From JAADDG01 sp964450755 (GTDB taxonomy: Bacteria > Campylobacterota > Campylobacteria > Campylobacterales > JAADDG01), in assembly GCA_964450755.1 (NCBI GenBank), contig CAYVDJ010000064.1, positions 1 to 36,186 of the forward strand: a stretch of DNA of 36,186 bases, given 5' to 3'. The notes under the pieces are model-generated. The model searched no databases and had not been told where the DNA came from. It saw only the letters and a program-made list of their open reading frames with translations. Below are positions 17,024 to 24,956 of this stretch, piece after piece. How positions within the stretch are numbered: the first letter of the stretch is position 1; every line of letters starts with the position of its first letter. Both the position numbers and the translations under genes were made by a program.

Positions 17024-17836
17024 ATGAGACAGGTTGTTTTAATAACCGGTGCCGGTTCCGGGATGGGACAAAAGACAGCCGAATTTTTATCAAAAAGAGG
17101 ATTTATCGTATATGCAGGTTCAAGAAAGCCGTTGGAGCTGAAAAAGAGTGAAAGTTTGTATCCTTTTTATCTGGATATTACCGATTTTGAAAATATACAA
17201 AACGGAGTATCCGATATAGAAAAAAAAGAAGGTAAAATTGATATTCTTGTGAACAATGCCGGTTACGGTTTTGTCAGTTCCGTGGAGGAGGCAACGGAAG
17301 AGCAGATGTATAATCAGTTTAATATCAATGTGTTTGGGGTTTTAAGGGTTTCAAAAGCTGTAATTCCTCTGATGAGAAAGCAAAAGAGCGGTATTATCAT
17401 AAATATCAGTTCATTTTTAGGCAAAATAGGACTTCCTATCCTGACATTTTACAACGCAAGTAAATATGCGATAGAAGGCATAACTGATTCTTTGAGATAT
17501 GAGCTTGGAGATTTCAATATACGGGTTCACTCCATAATGCCGGGTTTTTTCGATACAAAATTTGCAAGAGAAAATCTCGTAACAAATGATAAAACTTTTG
17601 ATAAAAATTCTCCATACAATAAAATAGTATCCACTTTGGCTCCAACCATTGTAAATCAGATAAACAACGGAAATGACAGTGTAGAAGTTGCAAAGATGAT
17701 TTTTCGGATTATTACTGATGACAAATTTCCGGCAAGAGCCACTATCGGTGATAAAGCAAAAAAATTTATTCCGATGAGAAAAGAGCTTAGTGATGAGGAT
17801 TTTGAGAGAAGAGTCAGAGAGTATTATAATCTGTAA
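17024..17836 (+). CDS. Short-chain dehydrogenase/reductase (SDR), substrate unknown
   Basis: A 270-residue classical SDR. The NAD(P) motif TGAGSGMG covers residues 8-15, NNAG lies in LVNNAGYGFVSS, the catalytic serine is in NISSFLGK, and the YxxxK pair is Tyr143/Lys147 in YNASKYAIEG. I choose the second ATG (17024), six bases after AGAGGA, over the ATG at 17018 that overlaps that site. It lies only 26 nt after hisH and its stop overlaps the ATG of the AraC-type regulator (TAATG). The tight pairing suggests shared control; substrate and direction cannot be read. Confidence 0.88.
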   Translation: MRQVVLITGAGSGMGQKTAEFLSKRGFIVYAGSRKPLELKKSESLYPFYLDITDFENIQNGVSDIEKKEGKIDILVNNAGYGFVSSVEEATEEQMYNQFNINVFGVLRVSKAVIPLMRKQKSGIIINISSFLGKIGLPILTFYNASKYAIEGITDSLRYELGDFNIRVHSIMPGFFDTKFARENLVTNDKTFDKNSPYNKIVSTLAPTIVNQINNGNDSVEVAKMIFRIITDDKFPARATIGDKAKKFIPMRKELSDEDFERRVREYYNL

Positions 17837-18741
17837 TGGAAAGTTTCTTTTTTAATATAACAGATAGAAGATACAAAACAACGAAGCTTTTTAAAGAGGG
17901 TGATGAGCATATAACAAGAGTTGATATTTCCAATGGGATAGTTTTTTTTGATATGAATATCAATAGAGATAAAAAATTTTTTATTAAAAATCTTGACAGG
18001 ATGGTGGTTATATCTCTGTTGAGAGAAGGTGCTTTTGAGATATTTGACAATAGAGCCAAAAAGAGGTTTGTAACAAAAAAGAACCGTATCGATATTTTCT
18101 GTTCATCAAGACAGGATTTTGAGCTTACGATAAAGAGTGCGAACGCTTTTATACTTTTTATTGCCGATTTTTTTCTAAAAAGATATCTTTTATCAAATAA
18201 AAACGAACCTATCGATTTTTTATATGAAAAAATTCAAAACGAGATATCACTAAAGAGGATAAATACCCAGCCGATTGATGCTTTGAGTCTTTATATCATA
18301 GATAAAATTATAGATACGAAATCAAACAGAAGTTTACAAAGTATCAGATGTGAACACAGTGTCATAGAGTTTATGATTCATCGGTTTTCACTGATAGATA
18401 TGATTGATGAGAAGATAGATAAAGAGGAACTTGAAATAGCCAAAAAGGCAAAAGCAAATCTTTTAAAAAGCTTCTCTTCTCCTCCTACTATCAAAAAACT
18501 TTCCCGTTTGTGTGCTACAAATGAGTTCAAACTGAAAAAGATTTTTAAAAAAGTCTATAAAAGTACCATTTACGGTTATATTCAAAAACTTCGCCTTGAA
18601 GAGGCAAATCTGCTTTTAAGAGAAAGAGAATTGAATATCGGTGAAATTGCCAAAAAAGTCGGATACAGACATCAAGGACACTTTAGCAAACTTTTTTTTA
18701 AAACTTATGGAGTTTATCCAAAAGATCTGCTGAAAAAATAA
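17836..18741 (+). CDS. AraC-family transcriptional regulator
   Basis: A 301-residue regulator with a C-terminal double helix-turn-helix (about residues 205-300): TIKKLSRLCATNEFKLKKIFKK forms the first HTH and LNIGEIAKKVGYRHQGHFSKLF the second, ending in the family tail YGVYPKDLL. The N-terminal ~190 residues are a diverged sensor domain with no ligand I recognise; the overall layout is like PchR-type AraC proteins. Start overlaps the SDR stop by one base. Likely targets are the neighbouring SDR and the peroxidase gene downstream, but no operator is identified. Confidence 0.9.
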   Translation: MESFFFNITDRRYKTTKLFKEGDEHITRVDISNGIVFFDMNINRDKKFFIKNLDRMVVISLLREGAFEIFDNRAKKRFVTKKNRIDIFCSSRQDFELTIKSANAFILFIADFFLKRYLLSNKNEPIDFLYEKIQNEISLKRINTQPIDALSLYIIDKIIDTKSNRSLQSIRCEHSVIEFMIHRFSLIDMIDEKIDKEELEIAKKAKANLLKSFSSPPTIKKLSRLCATNEFKLKKIFKKVYKSTIYGYIQKLRLEEANLLLRERELNIGEIAKKVGYRHQGHFSKLFFKTYGVYPKDLLKK

Positions 18742-18816
18742 AATTCTGATTGTGCTAAATTAAAATCCTCTTTTTGATAAAAATCTCTTGATAACAGTTT
18801 CTTAAGAGTGATAAAA

Positions 18817-18822
18817 TATAAT
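18817..18822 (+). promoter_or_regulatory. -10 box upstream of the di-heme peroxidase gene
   Basis: TATAAT lies 79 nt upstream of the peroxidase start in a 160-nt gap after the AraC gene. The remaining leader (18829-18901) holds no hairpin or ORF I can support. An AAGGGG ribosome site (18891-18896) precedes the ATG. Confidence 0.4.
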
Positions 18823-18901
18823 AATCGGTCTTATGCTCCATATCGTAGGTAAAAAGAAAAAATATCTGATGCGTAAGGTCAGTTAATAAAAAGGGGTTGT
18901 G

Positions 18902-20023
18902 ATGAAACTGTTTATTCGGGTGTTTGGTATAACTGTGTTTGTTTTTTTGTTTTTACTGGCTCTGCCTTATATGCTGCCTAAGAAAAAGATGCCTAAATAT
19001 AGTGATGATGAGCTAAGAGAAGTGGCGTTAAGCAGAGGAATGAAACCGGTTCCTTCAACTTACAAAGAACTTTTAAAAGTTGTGGATAATCCCGAAAATC
19101 CTTTGAGTGTAAAAAAGATACTGCTTGGAAAAGAACTTTTTTTTGATACTCTGCTCTCAAAAGACAAGGATATAAGTTGTGCAAGTTGTCATATACTGCA
19201 AGAGGGGGGAGATGACAATATCCCTGCGGCAACAGGATACAGAGGACGGGTAAATCCTTTTCATCTGAATTCTCCTACGGTTTTAAACTCGGCTCTTGCA
19301 AAAGCGGAGTTTTGGAACGGACGGGCAAAAGATGTAGAAGAACAGGCAGGAGGACCCATTCAGGCTCCTTTTGAGATGAATATGACCCCAAAAGAGGTTG
19401 TTGAGAGATTGAAAAAAGTTCCCTCTTATAAAACAGAATTTCAGGATGTATTTGCAAAAGAGCTAAAAGAAGGAGAAGATGCCATAAGTTTTAAAAATGT
19501 AAAAAAGGCTATCGGAGCTTATGAAAGAACTCTTTTGACAAGGGGAGACTATGACAGATTTTTGGAAGGTGATAATCTTGCAATGAGCAAAAGGGCAAAG
19601 AAAGGATTGGCGCATTTTATCAATTACGGATGCAAAGGGTGTCATACCGGTATGAGTGTGGGAGGTCAGAGTTTGCAAAAATTCCCTCTAAGGGGATATA
19701 TCGATTGGCTGAATATCAGTGTATTGCCTGATATAAAGTTAAAAAACCAAGGTTTTCCTTTTGAAAATACAGGCGGTTTCTTGGGAAAAGATGATCATAA
19801 ACTTTTTCGTGTACCGATTTTGAGAAATATAACAAAAACAGCGCCGTATTTTCATAACGGGGCGGTAAAAGATCTAAAAGAAGTTATAAGGATTATGGGA
19901 AAACACCAGATTGGAGTAGATTTTACAAAAGAGGAGGTTGAGGATATCTTGGCATTTTTTAAAACACTCGAAGGAAAGATAGTTGATTATAAAATAGGAG
20001 AGAGTGGATATCAGGTAAAATAA
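18902..20023 (+). CDS. Membrane-anchored di-heme cytochrome c peroxidase
   Basis: A CcpA/MauG-family enzyme that reduces hydrogen peroxide with electrons from cytochrome c in the periplasm. Two haem c sites are visible: CASCH (Cys93, Cys96, His97) and CKGCH (Cys244, Cys247, His248). Other family motifs are NSPTVLNSALAKAEFWNGRA, GGPIQAPFEM and FRVPILRNITKTAPYFHNGAV. The N-terminus has one strong hydrophobic helix (residues ~5-22), then Pro-Lys-rich PKKKMPK without a clear signal-peptidase site, so it is probably an inner-membrane anchor rather than a cleaved signal. I choose the ATG at 18902 over the GTG one codon earlier. The AraC regulator is immediately upstream. Confidence 0.92.
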   Translation: MKLFIRVFGITVFVFLFLLALPYMLPKKKMPKYSDDELREVALSRGMKPVPSTYKELLKVVDNPENPLSVKKILLGKELFFDTLLSKDKDISCASCHILQEGGDDNIPAATGYRGRVNPFHLNSPTVLNSALAKAEFWNGRAKDVEEQAGGPIQAPFEMNMTPKEVVERLKKVPSYKTEFQDVFAKELKEGEDAISFKNVKKAIGAYERTLLTRGDYDRFLEGDNLAMSKRAKKGLAHFINYGCKGCHTGMSVGGQSLQKFPLRGYIDWLNISVLPDIKLKNQGFPFENTGGFLGKDDHKLFRVPILRNITKTAPYFHNGAVKDLKEVIRIMGKHQIGVDFTKEEVEDILAFFKTLEGKIVDYKIGESGYQVK

Positions 20024-20032
20024 AACTTATGT

Positions 20033-20038
20033 TATAAT
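20033..20038 (+). promoter_or_regulatory. -10 box upstream of hisA
   Basis: TATAAT lies 30 nt before the hisA start, in the 45-nt gap after the peroxidase gene. If used, hisA has its own promoter despite the three genes separating it from hisH. A GGAG site lies at 20061-20064. Confidence 0.45.
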
Positions 20039-20068
20039 CATCTGAACAGTTTTACAAAAAGGAGTCGG

Positions 20069-20782
20069 ATGCAAATTTTACCTGCGATAGATTTAAAAGA
20101 GGGTAAAGCCGTCAGACTTACCAAAGGTTTGATGGATAGTGCCAGAATTTACGGTGAGAAAGCATGGGAGATTGCAAAAGAGTTTGAAGAGATGGGAAGC
20201 GAGTGGCTTCATCTGGTTGATCTAAACGGAGCTTTTGCCGGTGAGCCCAAAAATCTGGAAGTTATAGAAAAAATCAGAAAAAATTGCAATCTAAAACTTG
20301 AACTCGGTGGCGGTATAAGAGATGAAGAGACGATAAAAAGATATCTTGATCTTGGTATAAACAGAGTTATTTTGGGTTCTATCGCCCTGAAAAATCCCTC
20401 TTTTGTAAAAGAGATGGCAAAAAAATATCCCATAGTTGTCGGTATCGATGCGATAGACGGGTTTGTTGCGGTTGAAGGATGGGCGGAAAAATCAACGATG
20501 AAAGCAACAGAACTTGCAAAAGAGTTTGCCAATGCAGGAGTAGAAGCAATCATCTGTACCGATGTCGGCAAAGACGGAACTTTAAGCGGTGTCAATGTCG
20601 GGTTTACTTTGGAAATGGCAAAAGAGAGCGGTATCGATACGATAGCAAGTGGAGGAGTCAAAGATACAGAGGATATCATCAAACTAAAACAAACAGGAAA
20701 GATTGCCGGTGTTATCGTAGGTAAAGCCTTTTATGAAGGAACTATCGATCTAAAAGAGGCTTTTGAAATATGTAAAAAATAA
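20069..20782 (+). CDS. hisA: ProFAR isomerase HisA (phosphoribosylformimino-AICAR-P isomerase)
   Basis: HisA catalyses the Amadori isomerisation of ProFAR to PRFAR in histidine synthesis. The 237-residue TIM barrel has the catalytic Asp8 in LPAIDLKEGKAVRL and the second catalytic Asp in ICTDVGKDGTLSG, with phosphate-binding GGGIRDEE and ASGGVKDTEDI. An AAGGAG-like ribosome site is present. It would normally sit next to hisH, hisF or both; here hisH is 3 kb upstream. Confidence 0.97.
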   Translation: MQILPAIDLKEGKAVRLTKGLMDSARIYGEKAWEIAKEFEEMGSEWLHLVDLNGAFAGEPKNLEVIEKIRKNCNLKLELGGGIRDEETIKRYLDLGINRVILGSIALKNPSFVKEMAKKYPIVVGIDAIDGFVAVEGWAEKSTMKATELAKEFANAGVEAIICTDVGKDGTLSGVNVGFTLEMAKESGIDTIASGGVKDTEDIIKLKQTGKIAGVIVGKAFYEGTIDLKEAFEICKK

Positions 20783-20789
20783 TTTCTCT

Positions 20790-20832
20790 TTGACGATATA
20801 GATCCTATAAAAATATATGTTAAAAAAGGATC
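20790..20832 (+). promoter_or_regulatory. cheY promoter region with possible Shine-Dalgarno hairpin
   Basis: TTGACG (20790-20795) and TATATG (20814-20819) form a plausible sigma70 promoter with an 18-nt spacer. GATCCT (20801-20806) can pair with AGGATC (20827-20832), which contains the cheY ribosome site, but if transcription starts after the TATATG box the left arm would not be in the main transcript; it would be present only in read-through from hisA. Confidence 0.35.
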
Positions 20833-20836
20833 AATC

Positions 20837-21202
20837 GTGAAACTATTGGTAGTAGATGATAGTTCAACAATGAGAAGAATTATAAAAAATACTTTAGGAA
20901 GACTCGGACACAAAGAGGTTTTGGAAGCTGAAAACGGTGCTGATGCATGGAAAACGCTTGAGGAAAACAGTGATGTCGATGTGTTGGTAACCGATTGGAA
21001 TATGCCGGAGATGAACGGATTGGAGCTTGTCAAAAAAGTCAGATCCGAAAACAAATATGAAGATATGCCTATTATTATGGTAACTACCGAAGGAGGAAAA
21101 GCCGAAGTCATAACAGCTTTGAAGGCGGGTGTAAACAACTATATAGTAAAACCTTTTACTCCGCAAGTTTTGAAAGAGAAGTTGGAGGATGTACTCGGTT
21201 AA
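20837..21202 (+). CDS. cheY: Chemotaxis response regulator CheY
   Basis: A single-domain receiver (121 aa) that, once phosphorylated by CheA, binds the flagellar switch. The acidic pocket is Asp7/Asp8 (VVDDSSTMRR), phosphoacceptor Asp53 (VTDWNMPEMNG), the conserved Thr is in VTTEGG, and Lys105 lies in VKPFTP. The start is GTG, with AAAGGA six bases upstream. Next gene prmA begins 9 nt downstream; the cheY-prmA-ftsH order is the same as in C. jejuni. Confidence 0.95.
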   Translation: MKLLVVDDSSTMRRIIKNTLGRLGHKEVLEAENGADAWKTLEENSDVDVLVTDWNMPEMNGLELVKKVRSENKYEDMPIIMVTTEGGKAEVITALKAGVNNYIVKPFTPQVLKEKLEDVLG

Positions 21203-21211
21203 AAAGAGTAT

Positions 21212-22027
21212 ATGAATGAATATTTTTATGAGTTGATTATAGAAACCGAAGGTTATAACGATGTTATAAGTGATTTGGTACTTGCTCTTACAAATGAGGC
21301 GATTGAAGAGCAAAAAGGCAAAATTATCGTAAGAAGCAGTGAGCCTTTGGATGATATAAAGTGGGCGGTTGAGGAGTTTTCAAAGAAGAGTAAAATTCCG
21401 CTGAATATGAAAACGGTAAAACAAAAGAACGAAAACTGGATAAAAAAATATCAAGAATCAATCCAACCGGTTTCGGTTGGAAAATTTTACATTCATCCTA
21501 CATGGAAATCTCCCAAAGATGAACTTATCAATATCATTATTGATCCGGCTTTGGCTTTTGGTTCAGGGCATCATGAAACTACAGGTTCATGTCTGAAAGC
21601 GATAGGAGATCTTGTCAAAAAAGGTGATGAGGTTTTGGATGTCGGTTGCGGCAGCGGAATACTCTCTATCGCCTGTGCCAAACTTGGAGCCAAAGTTGAT
21701 TTGTGCGACAGTGATCCTCTCTCTGTAGAGAGTGCAAAAGAAAACTTCAAACTAAATCAGATATCCTACAATGATGCGTGGATCGGATCTGTCAATAAAA
21801 CCGATAAAAAATATGATTTTACGATTGCAAATATAATAGCGGATGTTTTGATAATGATCTCAAAGGATTTGAAAAAAAGTGTCAAAGAGGGAGGTTATTT
21901 GATATTATCTGGGATTTTGGATAAATATAGAGAGGATGTAGCAAAAAAATTTGATAATTTTGATACAATTTCACAATTGAAAAACGATGAATGGTTTACT
22001 CTCGTTTTAAAAAATTGTAAAAGGTAA
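21212..22027 (+). CDS. prmA: Ribosomal protein L11 methyltransferase
   Basis: PrmA trimethylates ribosomal protein L11 using S-adenosylmethionine. The N-terminal substrate-binding region (about 1-100) is short relative to some homologues, but the total of 271 residues is acceptable. The SAM motif VLDVGCGSGILSIA lies near residues 141-154. Preceding FGSGHHETT and the later IANIIADVL are PrmA signatures. It follows cheY by 9 nt and precedes ftsH by 3 nt. Confidence 0.93.
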   Translation: MNEYFYELIIETEGYNDVISDLVLALTNEAIEEQKGKIIVRSSEPLDDIKWAVEEFSKKSKIPLNMKTVKQKNENWIKKYQESIQPVSVGKFYIHPTWKSPKDELINIIIDPALAFGSGHHETTGSCLKAIGDLVKKGDEVLDVGCGSGILSIACAKLGAKVDLCDSDPLSVESAKENFKLNQISYNDAWIGSVNKTDKKYDFTIANIIADVLIMISKDLKKSVKEGGYLILSGILDKYREDVAKKFDNFDTISQLKNDEWFTLVLKNCKR

Positions 22028-22030
22028 TGA

Positions 22031-24007
22031 ATGAGTAATAAGAGGCGAAATAAAAATAATAAAAATAACAATTTTTTTAATGACAATCCGCTCTTGGTTT
22101 TTGCTGTTTTTTCTATCATTGTTATTTTAATCTTTAAATCTGTCTTAAATACAAACAGCGGTGCCAATTTTATGCAAAATGAGAGCAGCGTAAACGGTAC
22201 GCCTATAACTTCGACCAAAGAGGTGAGCTACTATCAGTTAAAAGAGCTAATAAAGAAAAATCAGGTAAATTATGTAGCGATAGGACAATCCTTTATAAAA
22301 GCCGTTAATGAACATAACGGTGTCAAAACCGTATATCTGGCAAAAAAAGTGGGGGAAGACAATACTTTGATCCCTCTGCTTGAAAAACAGAAAATCCCCT
22401 ACGGAGGATATAACGAAACAAACTGGCTTACGGAGCTTTTCTTTTCGTGGATACTTCCTATATTTATATTTTTCGGTATCTGGATGTTTCTGGCGAGTCG
22501 TATGCAAAAAAATATGGGTGGCGGAATACTTGGAATGGGAAGCAGTAAAAAGCTTGTCAATTCCGAAAAACCAAAAGTAAAATTTGATGATGTTGCCGGT
22601 GTTGAAGAGGCGAAAGAGGAAGTCAAAGAGATAGTTGATTTTCTAAAACATCCTGAGAGATATATAAGACTCGGTGCCAAAATACCAAAAGGAGTTTTAC
22701 TTGTAGGACCTCCGGGAACAGGTAAGACACTTTTGGCAAAAGCCGTGGCAGGTGAAGCGGATGTTCCGTTTTTTTCCGTCAGCGGTTCGAGTTTTATAGA
22801 GATGTTTGTCGGTGTCGGAGCCGCAAGGGTTAGAGATCTTTTTGAACAGGCAAAAAAAGAGGCACCCTCTATCATATTTATAGATGAGATCGATGCGATA
22901 GGAAAGAGCAGGGCGGCAGCCGGATCAATGGGTGGAAATGATGAGAGAGAACAGACTCTAAATCAGCTTTTGGCAGAGATGGACGGATTTAGTTCCGATA
23001 AATCACCGGTTATAGTTTTGGCGGCTACAAACCGTCCTGAAGTTTTGGATGCCGCACTTCTTAGACCCGGAAGATTTGACAGACAGGTTTTGGTGGATAA
23101 ACCGGATTTTAAAGGAAGAGTTCAGATCCTAAAAGTCCATATGAAAGATATAAAAATTGCAGATGATGTTGATATAGAGGAGATAGGAAGATTGACGGCA
23201 GGACTGGCGGGAGCCGATCTTGCAAATATTATCAATGAAGCGGCACTTCTTGCCGGAAGACAGAACAAAGACAAAGTTCATCAAAAAGATCTTGTAGAAG
23301 CGGTAGAGAGAGCAATAGCCGGATTGGAAAAGAAAAGCAGAAGAATCAATCCAAAAGAGAAAAGAATCGTTGCATATCATGAAAGCGGACATGCCTTGAT
23401 AGCCGAAGTTACAAAAGGGGCTAAAAAGGTATCCAAAGTTTCCATCATACCGCGAGGTCTTGCTGCTTTGGGTTATACTCTAAATACTCCCGAAGAGAAT
23501 AAATATCTGATGCAAAAGCATGAACTGATAGCTGAAATCGATGTTCTTCTTGGAGGAAGAGCGGCAGAGGATGTTTATATAGGGGAAATATCCACAGGTG
23601 CTTCAAATGATCTTGAAAGAGCGACCGATATCGTAAAAAGTATGGTCAGTCTGTACGGTATGACCGATGTTGCCGGTTTGATGGTACTTGAAAAACAGCA
23701 AAATATCTTTTTAAACGGTGGAACTACAAAAGATTACAGTGAAAAGATGGCAGAAGAGATGGACTCTTTTGTAAAAGAGTTTTTGGAAAAACGCTATAAA
23801 CATGTAAAAGATATACTAAAAGAGTATAACGGAGCTATCGAGAAGATGGTGGAGTGCCTTTTCAAAGAGGAAACTATCGAGGGTTCCAAAGTTGTTGAAA
23901 TCATCAGAGAGTATGAAAAAGAAGCCGGTATAGAGAGTCGTCTGGTTGATAATGAGGAAGAAAACGATATAAAAAAAGCCAAAAGAGAGAGCGAAAACAA
24001 AGAGTAA
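22031..24007 (+). CDS. ftsH: ATP-dependent zinc metalloprotease FtsH
   Basis: FtsH is a membrane-bound AAA+ protease that degrades misassembled membrane proteins and some cytoplasmic regulators. Two membrane helices (about residues 20-38 and 137-156) flank a periplasmic domain. The AAA module has Walker A GPPGTGKT (226-233), Walker B IIFIDEIDAIG and the second region of homology NRPEVLDAALLRPGRFDRQ. The zinc site is HESGH (His450, Glu451, His454), with the third ligand Asp in GASNDLERAT. The 658-residue length is normal. The Lys/Glu-rich tail has no assigned role. Confidence 0.98.
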   Translation: MSNKRRNKNNKNNNFFNDNPLLVFAVFSIIVILIFKSVLNTNSGANFMQNESSVNGTPITSTKEVSYYQLKELIKKNQVNYVAIGQSFIKAVNEHNGVKTVYLAKKVGEDNTLIPLLEKQKIPYGGYNETNWLTELFFSWILPIFIFFGIWMFLASRMQKNMGGGILGMGSSKKLVNSEKPKVKFDDVAGVEEAKEEVKEIVDFLKHPERYIRLGAKIPKGVLLVGPPGTGKTLLAKAVAGEADVPFFSVSGSSFIEMFVGVGAARVRDLFEQAKKEAPSIIFIDEIDAIGKSRAAAGSMGGNDEREQTLNQLLAEMDGFSSDKSPVIVLAATNRPEVLDAALLRPGRFDRQVLVDKPDFKGRVQILKVHMKDIKIADDVDIEEIGRLTAGLAGADLANIINEAALLAGRQNKDKVHQKDLVEAVERAIAGLEKKSRRINPKEKRIVAYHESGHALIAEVTKGAKKVSKVSIIPRGLAALGYTLNTPEENKYLMQKHELIAEIDVLLGGRAAEDVYIGEISTGASNDLERATDIVKSMVSLYGMTDVAGLMVLEKQQNIFLNGGTTKDYSEKMAEEMDSFVKEFLEKRYKHVKDILKEYNGAIEKMVECLFKEETIEGSKVVEIIREYEKEAGIESRLVDNEEENDIKKAKRESENKE

Positions 24008-24013
24008 TTTTTA

Positions 24014-24736
24014 ATGCAAAAAGATAATAAATTGCAGTTTATTTATATTTTGCCAAATCTTTTTACTGCTGCAAGTATATTTGTAGGAACACTCTCTATC
24101 ATAAACGCAGCAAACGGACATTTTGCAAAAGCTGCATATCTTATCTTTTTGGCACTTTTTTTTGACGGTCTTGACGGTAGAGTGGCAAGACTGACCAAAA
24201 CAACAACTAAATTTGGTGCGGAGTTTGACTCTTTGGCTGATATCGTATCTTTTGGGGTTGCTCCGGCTGTTTTGTTCTATTTTGCTATCGGAGAAGGATT
24301 TGGAAAGCTCGGTTCTTTGGCGGCTGCTGTGTATGTGGTTTTTGGAGCCGTCCGTCTTGCCAGATTTAATGTTACCTCTTTGTCTTTGGAACCTTCCGTT
24401 TTTATCGGTGTTCCTATTCCAACCGCAGCTGTTTTCAGCGCTTCCTGGATTTTGACGGCTCTTTATCTTAAGAGTTCATTTTTCGATTTTATCGTTTTAG
24501 TCAATATCTTTTTGATAGCTCTTTTGATGGTCAGCAATATCAGATATCCGAGTTTTAAAAAGATAGATCTTAAAAAAGCAAATGTCAGGAAAGTTCTTGT
24601 CATTTTGATACTTCTTTTTTCTCTGATATATCTAAATCCGATAGGAGCCTTGTTTATCGCATCAACCTCTTATGTTTTATTTGGAGTAGGCAGAGGATTT
24701 TACCATTTTGTTTTAAAGAGAAAGAGTAAATTGTAA
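24014..24736 (+). CDS. pssA: CDP-diacylglycerol-serine O-phosphatidyltransferase
   Basis: PssA makes phosphatidylserine, the precursor of phosphatidylethanolamine, at the inner membrane. The CDP-alcohol phosphatidyltransferase motif DG-x2-AR-x8-G-x3-D-x3-D is seen as DGLDGRVARL followed by GAEFDSLADIVSFG. About seven or eight hydrophobic helices fill 240 residues. It lies 6 nt after ftsH. C. jejuni has one extra gene between ftsH and pssA. Confidence 0.92.
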   Translation: MQKDNKLQFIYILPNLFTAASIFVGTLSIINAANGHFAKAAYLIFLALFFDGLDGRVARLTKTTTKFGAEFDSLADIVSFGVAPAVLFYFAIGEGFGKLGSLAAAVYVVFGAVRLARFNVTSLSLEPSVFIGVPIPTAAVFSASWILTALYLKSSFFDFIVLVNIFLIALLMVSNIRYPSFKKIDLKKANVRKVLVILILLFSLIYLNPIGALFIASTSYVLFGVGRGFYHFVLKRKSKL

Positions 24737-24746
24737 TTTTTTATTG

Positions 24747-24752
24747 TATAAT
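24747..24752 (+). promoter_or_regulatory. -10 box of the leu leader/leuA transcript
   Basis: TATAAT preceded by TTTTTTATTG lies 33 nt before the leader ORF. A start about 7 nt later would give a ~20-nt 5' UTR containing AGGAGAG and the leader ATG, a typical attenuator layout. Confidence 0.55.
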
Positions 24753-24779
24753 AGAGTAAATTTTATGAAAGGAGAGGTT

Positions 24780-24875
24780 ATGAAAAGTAACAGATGTAAC
24801 GACGGTGTTGCAAAAGCTATCAAATTTTTACCGAAAGTCGAGATAAAAAACTCTCTCCTGCTCAAACTCCTTTAA
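24780..24875 (+). CDS. Putative leucine-rich leader peptide upstream of leuA (leuL-like)
   Basis: A 31-codon ORF begins with ATG at 24780, preceded at optimal distance by AGGAGAG (24770-24776), and ends 81 nt before leuA. Five of its last seven codons are Leu (CTC CTG CTC AAA CTC CTT) directly before TAA; CTC and CTG are not the favoured Leu codons in this AT-rich window. Size, position before the first leucine-pathway gene and end-clustered Leu codons are those of amino-acid attenuator peptides. There is no strong U-tailed terminator between it and leuA; only a short AATTC-CGCT-GAATT stem at 24875-24888 follows. Its Leu-codon region can pair with its own ribosome site. The leader call is an inference; I found no homologue from memory. 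Confidence 0.65.
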   Translation: MKSNRCNDGVAKAIKFLPKVEIKNSLLLKLL

Positions 24876-24956
24876 TTCCGCTGAATTTTAAATTACTATT
24901 GATAAAATACAATCATCTATACAAAACAGATATAAAAATAACATAAGGATAATAAA

